Of a stretch of 30,792 nt of DNA, positions 6,937 to 14,304 are shown piece after piece. The translations under genes and the position numbers were made by a program. The notes below the pieces were generated by a model. The model had not been told where the DNA came from, made no database searches, and saw only the letters and a list, made by a program, of their open reading frames with translations. Positions within the stretch are counted from its first letter, which is position 1, and each line of letters begins with the position of its first letter. Location of the stretch: contig JAUSFR010000006.1 of the NCBI GenBank assembly GCA_030649775.1, forward strand, positions 1 to 30,792, given 5' to 3'. The DNA comes from a bacterium. Its GTDB lineage: Bacteria; Patescibacteriota; Minisyncoccia; Phycocordibacterales; UBA10002.

Positions 6937-8718
6937 ATGCTATCAGCCTTACGTTCACATATCCTCGCGGTTCTGTTCTCGCTTCTCGTAAGTGCCCTTT
7001 ACGGTGTGCCGTTGGTGCTCTTTCCGCTGTCTATGGGGGACGCGTATCAGGGGGTCGCGATGCTCCGGACCGCGAATGAGGATTCCTATTTGGGAAGGAT
7101 ACACGATATTGTAGACGGGCACGGGGCACTGGGGTCTCCGTTCTTGTTTGAATATAAGGACCAGCCTCCGCTTGCTCCTCCGACCGGTGAATGGCTCTAC
7201 GCGCTCCCCGCGCTCCTCTTTGATGTCTCGCTCGTCACGGTACTTGCGGTAAGTAAGTTCGTCTTACCCGCCATTCTTTTTTTGCTTGTCTACGCGCTTA
7301 TCCTGCGACTCACCGAAAACACCGGATGGCAAGCGAAACTGAATGCCGTCGCGGGCGCTCTTTTTGTGGTGCTTGGCTACGACCTTATTGATTATCGGAC
7401 AGTAGCTCTGTACCTCAAAGGGATTGATGCTCCCGCTTCTTTCTTGCTTTGGGCTCGTCCGGTAAATCCGATTATCGGCGCTCTGCTCCTTTTTTCTTTT
7501 TTGTTGTGTGTCGTCGCAATTCTCCGAAACACTTCGTCACGCAAAAAAATGGTTTGTGGCGGAGCACTCTTTCTCGCGCTGATGTTCAGCAGTTACTTTT
7601 TCAGCTGGGGGATGGCGCTCTCGGTACTTGGTATGCTCATCCTGCTTCTTCTCGTACGCAAAGAGTACAAAACCGCGGGGGCGCTCGCGCTCATCGTGCC
7701 CCTCGGCGTACTTCTCGCCACCCCTTACTTTTTCGGAGTCTGGCGAGCTTCGCAGAGCCCATGGTACGGCGCTTCGGTCTTGCGGAACGGACTGTTTCTC
7801 ACGCATTACCCGATTTGGAACAAGCTCCTCCTGGCGACACTTCTTTTCTTTCTGGTGGCGCTCGCGGTTGATTTCTTTCTGAAAAAGAAAAAGGGAATTG
7901 CCGTTTCCGTGGAGCCGTGGCATCTCCTCACGCTTTCGTTTCTCCTCGGCGGTTTTTGGGCGTACAGTCAGCAAATCGTCACGGGGAGAACCATTTGGCC
8001 GTATCATTTTGTGCAGTACACCATTCCACTCGCCATGATAGTGGTGCTCGTGATAGCCTTTCGTGTGCTACGCGAGCACAGCAAAGCGCTGTGGACAGGA
8101 CTTATCTCCGTGATTATTCTTTCGTCGCTCACGTTCGGTATCTACACGCAGGTGAGCGCGTATCGCGGGGCTCGCCCGTATTTTGCGGGACTTCAGCACT
8201 ACGGCGCGCTCTTCTCGTGGCTGAACGCGAAAGAGAAAGACTGCGTGGTGTTCGTAAATGAAGACCGTCCCGAGACGGTAATGCTGAACACCGTTATTCC
8301 CGCCTATACGCACTGCAATCGGTACGCTTCTTCAGAGCTCTACTCGCTTATGCCGGAGGAGAGAGCGCTTGAGAGCTATTTTGTCACTCTACGGCTACGG
8401 GGTGTGTCCAGTGAGGCAATTGAAAGCTATATGCAGGAGCATAAAAGCGAGGCGGGAGGGTATCTTGCTTCCAATTGGCAGGGAGTGTTTGGGGTGAAGG
8501 ACTTTCCCGATTTTTCCGACCCGCTCCTTTCCGCACGAATACTGGACTTTCCGGTACAGTACAAAGAGTTTATGCGGAAAGATTTTGAGCAGGAGCTTCG
8601 GCGATATCGTCTGGATTATATTCTCATCAAGGGCGAACCGTCGGGAGAAGCGCAAAACCTTCTGCGGGCACGACCGGTTCTGTATACAGACGGGGATATA
8701 AAGGTGTATCAATTTTAA
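6937..8718 (+). CDS. Polytopic membrane protein, GT-C glycosyltransferase-like
   Basis: A protein of 593 residues. About ten hydrophobic helices occupy residues 8-390, followed by a soluble C-terminal domain of about 200 residues. After the first helix comes a loop with acidic residues (GDAYQG, then NEDSYLGRIHDI), the position where GT-C enzymes carry their catalytic Asp/Glu; LFEYKDQPPLAPPTGEWLYALP follows before the second helix. This layout suits a transferase that uses a lipid-linked sugar on the outer face of the membrane, or a polymerase/ligase-like protein. I cannot name a specific family. The stop is 6 bases before the FkbM methyltransferase start, suggesting an operon. No clear promoter or ribosome binding site was found. 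Confidence 0.7.
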   Translation: MLSALRSHILAVLFSLLVSALYGVPLVLFPLSMGDAYQGVAMLRTANEDSYLGRIHDIVDGHGALGSPFLFEYKDQPPLAPPTGEWLYALPALLFDVSLVTVLAVSKFVLPAILFLLVYALILRLTENTGWQAKLNAVAGALFVVLGYDLIDYRTVALYLKGIDAPASFLLWARPVNPIIGALLLFSFLLCVVAILRNTSSRKKMVCGGALFLALMFSSYFFSWGMALSVLGMLILLLLVRKEYKTAGALALIVPLGVLLATPYFFGVWRASQSPWYGASVLRNGLFLTHYPIWNKLLLATLLFFLVALAVDFFLKKKKGIAVSVEPWHLLTLSFLLGGFWAYSQQIVTGRTIWPYHFVQYTIPLAMIVVLVIAFRVLREHSKALWTGLISVIILSSLTFGIYTQVSAYRGARPYFAGLQHYGALFSWLNAKEKDCVVFVNEDRPETVMLNTVIPAYTHCNRYASSELYSLMPEERALESYFVTLRLRGVSSEAIESYMQEHKSEAGGYLASNWQGVFGVKDFPDFSDPLLSARILDFPVQYKEFMRKDFEQELRRYRLDYILIKGEPSGEAQNLLRARPVLYTDGDIKVYQF

Positions 8719-8723
8719 TCAGT

Positions 8724-9554
8724 ATGAGTTTACGCGAAATCTACAAAACCTATTTCAGTTTCCCCGTGCTTGATAGCCTTATCAAAGCGCTTCTTAAACG
8801 TGCGGTTACCGCGGTTGCCTTCGTCAAAGGATTTCATTTTCCTCAAAACTATTTCCGCCGGCAAAGATGGGAAATGCTCACCGGTCGTTATGAACCGGAC
8901 AGCGTGGCGGTATTCAAGAGTCTAATCAAACCCGGGATGACCGTGGTTGATGTTGGCGCGCATATTGGCTACTTCACACGGCTTTTCTCGGGGCTCGCTG
9001 GAGGAACGGGGAGGGTGCTTGCACTTGAAGCCGACCCGTTCATTTTCACGCTTCTTAAAAAGAATATCAGCCGAAAGGGAAATGTCGTGGCACGGCAAAT
9101 AGCGGTCAGTGACCAGAGCGGTGCGATAGACTTCTATCACAGCGATGAGAAAAGCGGGTGCGGTTCGGTGGTGGAAAATCTTCCCGCCACATTTAGGAAG
9201 ACAAAGCTGACTGTCCCCGCAGGGTCGCTCGATACTCTACTTCAGGAACAGGGAATTACCCGTGTTGATTTTATCAAGATGGATATTGAAGGAGGCGAAC
9301 CGAGAGCGCTTTCAGGAATGCGGAAGACTTTGGAAGAGAACCCTGCTATCATACTCGTCACTGAATTCGCGCCCGAATGGCTCCGCGCGGGAGGTATGGA
9401 ACCACTTCGGTTTTTGGAGACGCTTAAAGGTTTCGGCTTTAGCCTCTACGCGATTATTGACGGCTCACTTCTCCCGTTCAACCCGAAGACAGAGGAGGAA
9501 ATGCGCGCCGGGATGCCGTCGTATTTTATGAATATCTGTTGCAAACGGGACTGA
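8724..9554 (+). CDS. FkbM family methyltransferase
   Basis: A protein of 276 residues. The SAM site VVDVGAHIGYFTRLF (about residues 74-88) is followed by VLALEADPFIFTLLKKNI and by the FkbM hallmark DFIKMDIEGGEPRALSGM. These enzymes O-methylate sugar hydroxyls and occur in many surface-polysaccharide and glycolipid loci. The first 65 residues form a basic, amphipathic extension (RAVTAVAFVKGFHF). It lies 6 bases after the GT-C-like gene and 59 bases before gmd. Confidence 0.9.
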   Translation: MSLREIYKTYFSFPVLDSLIKALLKRAVTAVAFVKGFHFPQNYFRRQRWEMLTGRYEPDSVAVFKSLIKPGMTVVDVGAHIGYFTRLFSGLAGGTGRVLALEADPFIFTLLKKNISRKGNVVARQIAVSDQSGAIDFYHSDEKSGCGSVVENLPATFRKTKLTVPAGSLDTLLQEQGITRVDFIKMDIEGGEPRALSGMRKTLEENPAIILVTEFAPEWLRAGGMEPLRFLETLKGFGFSLYAIIDGSLLPFNPKTEEEMRAGMPSYFMNICCKRD

Positions 9555-9613
9555 TAACACGGGACGAGGCTAGGCGGTTATAGCTGTGCTGTTTATTACA
9601 AAATCTAGTATCT

Positions 9614-10681
9614 ATGCCTAAAAAAGCAATCATAAGCGGTATCACCGGACAGGACGGCTCCTACCTTGCCGAGCTCTTGCTTGAGAAAGGATACGAAGTC
9701 TATGGACTGCAGAGACGGGCGAGTCTTCCGAATACCGGTCGCGTGGACCATCTCTACGGCAAGAAAGGATTCAATCTCACCTATGCCGACCTTTCGGACA
9801 GCTCCAACCTTCTTCGTGTCATCAAAAAGATTGAGCCAGACGAGTTTTACAATCTGGGAGCCCAGAGCCATGTCGGGGTAAGTTTTGATTTACCGGAGTT
9901 TACCGTGAACACGAACGCGCTCGGACCCCTGCGCATTCTTGAAACGATTAGAAATCTCGGAATGCCGATACGGTACTATCAAGCGAGTTCATCGGAGATG
10001 TTTGGTAAGATTTTGGAGAACCCACAAAAGGAAACCACCCCGTTCAATCCGCAGTCACCTTATGGCCTGTCCAAGGTATTCGCCTACCACATCACCAAGA
10101 TATATCGCACCGGCTACAACATCTTTGCCTCCAATGGAATCTTGTTCAATCATGAGTCTCCCCGTCGTGGCATTAACTTTGTGACACGTAAAGTCACGAT
10201 GGGACTCGCGCGCATTTCGCTCGGACTTCAAAAAACCCTTCGGCTCGGCAACTTGGACGCAAAACGCGATTGGGGGTATGCCAAAGATTATGTGGAAGCC
10301 ATCTGGAAGATACTTCAGCACACAGAGCCCGACGATTTTCTCATCGCGACCGGAGAAACACACTCGGTGCGCGAGTGGGTGGAAGAAGTGGGGAAACACC
10401 TCGGTATGGAGATTGTCTGGAAAGGAAAAGGACTTGAAGAAAAAGGGATAGACCAAAAGACCGGAAAAACGGTTGTTGAAATTGACCCCATTCACTTTCG
10501 GCCGAACGAGGTTGAGTTCCTGCAAGGAGACGCGTCAAAAGCGAGGAAGCTCTTGAACTGGACGCCGAAGACAACTTTCTCCGCTCTCGCGAAGCTGATG
10601 ACCGAGGCAGACCTCATTTATGTAAAGCGCGAAGCGGCCGAGGGACATCCGGTGGTAACCCAGCAGAAGTTTCAGGCGTAG
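9614..10681 (+). CDS. gmd: GDP-mannose 4,6-dehydratase
   Basis: A protein of 355 residues, typical for the family. It has the NADP motif ISGITGQDGSYLAELLL, the segment YQASSSEMFG (Ser126 and Glu128 at the active site, Ser in place of the usual Thr), the catalytic Tyr150 and Lys154 (YGLSK), and the GMD-specific NGILFNHESPRRG and DAKRDWGYAKDYVEAIW. It converts GDP-D-mannose to GDP-4-keto-6-deoxy-D-mannose, the precursor of GDP-fucose, GDP-rhamnose and GDP-perosamine. No fucose synthase or reductase is recognisable nearby; the DegT aminotransferase at 11542 is a possible partner. An unusual lysine-rich stretch, about residues 272-288 (WKGKGLEEKGIDQKTGK), is also found in authentic GMDs. Confidence 0.93.
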   Translation: MPKKAIISGITGQDGSYLAELLLEKGYEVYGLQRRASLPNTGRVDHLYGKKGFNLTYADLSDSSNLLRVIKKIEPDEFYNLGAQSHVGVSFDLPEFTVNTNALGPLRILETIRNLGMPIRYYQASSSEMFGKILENPQKETTPFNPQSPYGLSKVFAYHITKIYRTGYNIFASNGILFNHESPRRGINFVTRKVTMGLARISLGLQKTLRLGNLDAKRDWGYAKDYVEAIWKILQHTEPDDFLIATGETHSVREWVEEVGKHLGMEIVWKGKGLEEKGIDQKTGKTVVEIDPIHFRPNEVEFLQGDASKARKLLNWTPKTTFSALAKLMTEADLIYVKREAAEGHPVVTQQKFQA

Positions 10682-10684
10682 AAA

Positions 10685-10738
10685 TAATAACCAAACATCA
10701 ATCACCAATAACCAAACCCAATAATCAATAACCAGCAA
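10685..10738. repeat. Low-complexity AATAACCAA repeat, left flank of IVP gene
   Basis: Imperfect iterations of AATAACCAAAC, CAATAATCAATAACC and CACCAATAACC fill the gap before the IVP gene. The reverse complement recurs after the gene at 11121-11158, so the gene is bracketed by inverted repeats. A related T-rich copy precedes the CMP-sugar synthetase at 17396. Confidence 0.75.
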
Positions 10739-10741
10739 CCA

Positions 10742-11104
10742 ATGGAGTCAAATAAGCAACATCCATTTGATTTGGAGAGGAGAACAACTGAATTTGCAAA
10801 ACAGGTCATACTCCTTTGCCGAAAGCTTCCCAGAGACGCAGTGAACACTAGATTGGTTAGTCAAGTAGTCGGTTCCTCGGGTTCAATTGGGGCAAACTAT
10901 CGCGAAGCAAATGACGCATTGGGGGCAAAAGATTTCGTGAGTCGGTTGCGGATATCTCGTCGTGAAGCTAAGGAGACGATGCACTGGCTGGAACTTATAG
11001 AAACTGCAAACCCAGAGTGCAGGACAGAGATTAAGCCACTGAACAACGAGGCGATTGAATTATGCAAGATACTTTCCACTATTATTAAAAAGAATGGCGG
11101 TTAG
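10742..11104 (+). CDS. Four-helix bundle protein, 23S rRNA IVP / S23 family
   Basis: A protein of 120 residues with the family pattern FDLERRTTEFAKQVILLCRKLP at the start, then SQVVGSSGSIGANYREAN (conserved SIGANYREA core), KDFVSRLRISRREAKETMHWLELI, and a C-terminal helix. The family was first seen in intervening sequences of 23S rRNA and is related to Avd of diversity-generating retroelements; free-standing copies in many uncultivated bacteria have no proven role. It is unrelated to sugar metabolism and sits between gmd and the cupin gene inside inverted low-complexity repeats, which points to an inserted cassette. It codes on the same strand as its neighbours. Confidence 0.92.
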   Translation: MESNKQHPFDLERRTTEFAKQVILLCRKLPRDAVNTRLVSQVVGSSGSIGANYREANDALGAKDFVSRLRISRREAKETMHWLELIETANPECRTEIKPLNNEAIELCKILSTIIKKNGG

Positions 11105-11120
11105 TTCTTCGCCCTGTTTC

Positions 11121-11158
11121 TTTTTGATTATTGGTGTTTGGTTATTGATTATTACTAT
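11121..11158. repeat. Low-complexity repeat, right flank of IVP gene
   Basis: A T-rich run of TTGATTATTGGTGTTTGGTTATTGATTATT type, the inverted counterpart of 10685-10738. The 19-base stretch 11128-11146 is identical to 17375-17393; both lie just upstream of a start codon (11159 and 17396). Confidence 0.78.
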
Positions 11159-11545
11159 ATGCAAAAATTCTTTTTAGGAAAAAAACTGGTTGCTTTCAAA
11201 GCCTCGCTTATGAGTGTGCGTGAAGGCACGCACCCGCTCTCTTCACCTGAAGACGCGCTCCAAATTATGACGATGAAGCGCGCGAAAGGGCATGTCGCCA
11301 AAGCACATCGTCATGTTCCCGCGCATCGGGAAACGGAGCTTCTGCAGGAATGCCTCATCGTCATCAAGGGCAAAATACGTATTGACCTCTTTGATACCGA
11401 CAAGCGGTGTTTTAAGAAGGTCGTCGTGAAGGAAGGGGAGGCCATGATTATTCTGGACACCGCGCACGAGGTTCACTATCTGGAGGATACGCTCGCGTAC
11501 GAGCTCAAAAACGGCCCCTTCATCGACGACAAAGAGTTTATCTAG
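11159..11545 (+). CDS. Cupin-fold protein of sugar-locus type
   Basis: A protein of 128 residues from the ATG at 11159; an upstream in-frame start at 11138 is rejected because it lies in the repeat. The double-stranded beta-helix shows the metal-type motif KAHRHVPAHRETELLQECLIVIKG (His, His and Glu ligands plausible) and a second half with EGEAMIILDTAHEV, ending in the segment ELKNGPF. Cupins of this form, with an E(V/L)KxGP(Y/F) end, accompany CMP-sugar and O-antigen genes, but their reaction is not established. It lacks the signature of FdtA/QdtA ketoisomerases. Its stop codon shares the tetramer CTAG with the stop of the convergent aminotransferase. Confidence 0.75.
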   Translation: MQKFFLGKKLVAFKASLMSVREGTHPLSSPEDALQIMTMKRAKGHVAKAHRHVPAHRETELLQECLIVIKGKIRIDLFDTDKRCFKKVVVKEGEAMIILDTAHEVHYLEDTLAYELKNGPFIDDKEFI

Positions 11546-12645
11546 CTCTTAACTTTGTAGAATTTCTTGATAGCACCAATGATGTGGTCTATTTCCTCGT
11601 TCGTGAGTTGTGAGGAAGAGGGAAGCCAGAGACCGCGGGTGGCGTAGCGCTCGCTTACGGGGAAACTCTTGCCGACGTAGTCTTTTTTGTATACCTCTTG
11701 CGTGTGCACGGGCGGATAGAAAAATCTCGTATCAACGCCTTCTTTTTTGAGGTGTGTGGCGAGCTTAGCGGGCTCATCCACGAAGATATCCATAAACCAC
11801 GGAGTGGTGACGCTCAAATCGGTCTTAATAAACTCAACCTGTGGCGTGTCCGCGAGGCCGTCCTTGAAACGGGCGAACATTTCCTTTTTGCGCTTCATAC
11901 GCCACGGAAGTTTCTTAAACTGCTCCACGCCAAGGAGGGCGAGCACCCCCGACATTTTGAAGTTAAAGCCAAAGTGGTCGTGAATGTCAGGTCCTTTTCC
12001 GGTCCGCCCAAAATCCTTGAGGAGTTTTATTTTCTCGTTCCATTTTTCACTACTCGTGACCAGCACCGCGCCTTGCGTGGTTGAAATAATCTTAAACAGG
12101 CTGAACGAGAAACTGCCGATGTCGCCGAAGGTGCCCAAATGCTTTTTGAAGAAATGAGTGCCCTTGTAGTACGAGCCGAGCGCTTGCGCGGCGTCCTCAA
12201 TCAGAAAGAGAGTGTGCTTTTTGCAAAACGCGACGACCTCATCCATATTTCCCGAGCGACCGTTGAGAGGTACATACATCATCGCCTTGGTGCGGGGCGT
12301 GAGGGCTTCTTCCGCTCGTGTGAGGTCTAAGCATAGGGTTTCCTTTTCAATGTCCACCAAGACCGGTTTGAGACCAATGATAAGGCACGAGTTCGGAGTG
12401 GCAATCATCGTGGAGTCCGGAACAAGAACTTCATCCCCGGGTTTTAATTCAAGCGCGAGGAGCGCCTGCGTGAGCGAAATAGTGCCGTTCAGGGTCGTGA
12501 CGGCAAATGAAGCGCCGGTCACATCCCGAACCGCCTTTTCAAACTCGGCGTTCCATGGGCGACCCTTTAGGTTGCCTTTGAGATAGTCGGAAACGGCCTT
12601 CGCTTCCTCTTCGCCGAACCATGCTTCCATTTGAGGTATGTGCAT
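11542..12645 (-). CDS. DegT/DnrJ/EryC1 PLP-dependent sugar aminotransferase
   Basis: A protein of 367 residues. The start at 12645 (MHIPQMEAWFGEEEAKAV) fits the family N-terminus; an in-frame ATG at 12720 would add 25 unrelated residues. Fold-type I landmarks are TTLNGTISLTQALLAL, the cofactor Asp in LIEDAAQALGS (Asp151), and the Schiff-base Lys185 in FSFSLFKIISTTQGA. It transfers an amino group to a keto-sugar nucleotide. With gmd about 1 kb away it could make GDP-perosamine or a related 4-amino sugar; this is inferred from proximity only, since the genes converge. It overlaps the cupin gene by 4 bases. Confidence 0.88.
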   Translation of the reverse strand: MHIPQMEAWFGEEEAKAVSDYLKGNLKGRPWNAEFEKAVRDVTGASFAVTTLNGTISLTQALLALELKPGDEVLVPDSTMIATPNSCLIIGLKPVLVDIEKETLCLDLTRAEEALTPRTKAMMYVPLNGRSGNMDEVVAFCKKHTLFLIEDAAQALGSYYKGTHFFKKHLGTFGDIGSFSFSLFKIISTTQGAVLVTSSEKWNEKIKLLKDFGRTGKGPDIHDHFGFNFKMSGVLALLGVEQFKKLPWRMKRKKEMFARFKDGLADTPQVEFIKTDLSVTTPWFMDIFVDEPAKLATHLKKEGVDTRFFYPPVHTQEVYKKDYVGKSFPVSERYATRGLWLPSSSQLTNEEIDHIIGAIKKFYKVKS

Positions 12646-12814
12646 ATAGTCTGTAATCTTATGGCCATTACTTTTGTTATAAGCGACGTAGAGCGAGGAA
12701 AATAGGAGCTCTGATTTCATCGAGCGAGGCTAGCAGGGAAACGTCTTCGCTTACCTGCTGGCCGAGTAAGATGAAATATCGTGTGCGATGCTCCTATTTC
12801 CGAGCCGAGGAGCT

Positions 12815-12839
12815 TATATGGTTCTTCCTGAACCATATA
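12815..12839. repeat. Perfect hairpin, first of an overlapping pair
   Basis: TATATGGTTC (12815-12824), a 5-base loop TTCCT, and GAACCATATA (12830-12839). Its last two bases are also the first two of the larger hairpin that follows, so the two structures overlap by 2 bases. The stretch 12646-12814 before it holds nothing I can recognise. Confidence 0.8.
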
Positions 12840-12888
12840 GTATACCCCCACACCAACTTTGTCCCAAAGTTGGTGTGGGGGTATACTA
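12838..12888. repeat. Perfect 23-bp stem-loop
   Basis: The left arm 12838-12860 and right arm 12866-12888 are exact reverse complements (core CCCCCACACCAACTTT) around the loop GTCCC. There is no T tract on either strand, so it is not a standard terminator. It lies between divergent genes, the DegT aminotransferase on the minus strand and the GT4 gene on the plus strand. Confidence 0.88.
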
Positions 12889-12897
12889 CCTCACTGA

Positions 12898-13034
12898 ATC
12901 CCGTAGTAGAATTGGGGGTCGCGAAAGTGATGATACTTTTTTAAACGCCACGTCGCATAATGAGTACTAGCCATTACTATTAACGATTGCGCTACCGTCT
13001 TCGCAGAAGACAACCCGCAATTTCACTACGGGAT
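12898..13034. mobile_element. MITE-like element with 22-base terminal inverted repeats
   Basis: The left end 12898-12919 and right end 13013-13034 are inverted repeats matching at about 19 of 22 positions (outer ten bases ATCCCGTAGT exact). Inside the right half are a nested stem ATTGCG/CGCAAT (12986-12991 with 13016-13021) and the hairpin GTCTTC-GCA-GAAGAC (12997-13011). The 137-base unit has no credible coding sequence. The ATG of the downstream GT4 gene (13033) lies in the right end, so the inverted repeat could sequester the start codon. Confidence 0.62.
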
Positions 13035-14304
13035 GAAGATTTTTTTCATTACATCCAAGCTAAAAAATAAAGACACCGCGTCGGGTTCGGTCATTGAGAT
13101 TGACTACATGATGCGGGAGCTCGTGCGCCTTGGGAATGAGGTCACCGCGGTGACGGTGTACTCGCGTGACAACGACCTTACCGAAAAAACTCCCTACAAG
13201 GTATATAACGAGCACGTGACGACCCCGCGCCTTATCCCCGCGCAACTTGCCGTCTACCGAATACTTAAGAAGTACGAAAAGGATGCCGACATCTTTCATA
13301 TTGACGCGCAGTATATGTACGGAGGCGGACTCTATCGACTGCTCGGAGGCATCCGTCCGCTTTTTGCGTATCTCATCAGGCCTCCGCTCATTAAAGACGA
13401 ATACGTCTCCTATTTCTTCCAGAAGCGTTTTCAGAAAAAAGGGTGGTCACTCGGAGAGGTTCTGCGAGGCGCTAAAAAGAAAATCAGATATGCGATTGAG
13501 CGCTTTCTTTTGACGCCCATTCTCGCCGACCGTGTTGACTTCGTTTCCTGTCTCAATCCGCTCCTCCTCAAGGAGCATCGCGATTTTGGTCTGCGGAAGG
13601 CACGCTACGGGCTCATCATCGGTGATACCTACCCAATGGAGAGTGTGATGCAAGAGGCCGGTATCACGGAGGAGAGCTACGCGCTCCGCGCGGGAAAAAA
13701 CGAAAAGGTGGTTCTGTACTGTTCGGGCAGAATGGCGCCCGGGAAAGGCTACGACCTCCTTCTTGAAGCGTTCGCGCGTGTAAAAAACAAAGAGCGATTT
13801 AAAGTACTGCTCGGGGGCAGTGGCCCCGAAGAGGGAATGGTTCGGCAGGCAATCATAGATCTAAAGCTTGAAGCGTATGTGGAGCTTACGGGATGGGTCA
13901 GTCGCGAAAAGATGTTTGACTATCTGAAGGTGACCGACATCTATGTCTTCGCCCGTTGGGGCACGACACTCTCGGCGCTCACGCTCATGGAAACCCTTAC
14001 CTTCGGCATTCCACTCATCGTGCCGAGAGGTACGGGACTCGCGTGGACGGCGGGGAAGAGCGCACTCACCTTTGAACGGGAAAATCCCGACGACCTCGCA
14101 AGGCAGATTGAACGCCTCGGCGAGGACGTGATGCTACGGAAAGAACTTTCCCGCGAGTGCGCAAAGCGACTCAAAGAAGCGGACATTGACCCGCGTCAGA
14201 CGATTGTCGCTATCAATGTGATTATGAAAAGCCTAGTGTTTAGCCCCAGAGATAACTATCCGCTTCAAGAATTTCTTAACGGGTACGGGCATCCTCGTAA
14301 GTAG
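13033..14304 (+). CDS. GT4-family (GT-B fold) glycosyltransferase
   Basis: A protein of 423 residues. The N-terminal Rossmann domain begins MKIFFITSKLKNKDTASGS and includes a segment pairing VRLGNEVTAVT. The C-terminal donor-binding domain shows YCSGRMAPGKGYDLLLEAF, VLLGGSGPEEGMV, and the nucleotide-binding region LTLMETLTFGIPLIVPRGTG with its Glu. It probably transfers a sugar from a nucleotide donor to a growing lipid-linked glycan at the inner membrane face. Its start codon lies in the MITE-like element. Its last 72 bases overlap the 3' end of the convergent methyltransferase gene. Confidence 0.88.
   Translation: MKIFFITSKLKNKDTASGSVIEIDYMMRELVRLGNEVTAVTVYSRDNDLTEKTPYKVYNEHVTTPRLIPAQLAVYRILKKYEKDADIFHIDAQYMYGGGLYRLLGGIRPLFAYLIRPPLIKDEYVSYFFQKRFQKKGWSLGEVLRGAKKKIRYAIERFLLTPILADRVDFVSCLNPLLLKEHRDFGLRKARYGLIIGDTYPMESVMQEAGITEESYALRAGKNEKVVLYCSGRMAPGKGYDLLLEAFARVKNKERFKVLLGGSGPEEGMVRQAIIDLKLEAYVELTGWVSREKMFDYLKVTDIYVFARWGTTLSALTLMETLTFGIPLIVPRGTGLAWTAGKSALTFERENPDDLARQIERLGEDVMLRKELSRECAKRLKEADIDPRQTIVAINVIMKSLVFSPRDNYPLQEFLNGYGHPRK

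Noticed and set aside
7537..8007. A 156-residue minus-strand frame under the GT-C-like gene
   Set aside because: Highly charged, no motif, and antisense to predicted membrane helices; a shadow of the real gene.
10685..11158. A diversity-generating retroelement or CRISPR-like array
   Set aside because: The IVP-family gene is related to Avd, but no reverse transcriptase or template/variable repeat is present, and the flanking repeats are irregular without spacers.
12788..12970. A 60-residue frame across the two stem-loops
   Set aside because: Its sequence is dictated by the perfect palindromes and there is no ribosome binding site or family resemblance.
12898..13034. A known riboswitch upstream of the GT4 gene
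   Set aside because: I recognise no conserved aptamer core; the inverted ends and lack of conserved single-stranded boxes fit an inserted element at least as well.
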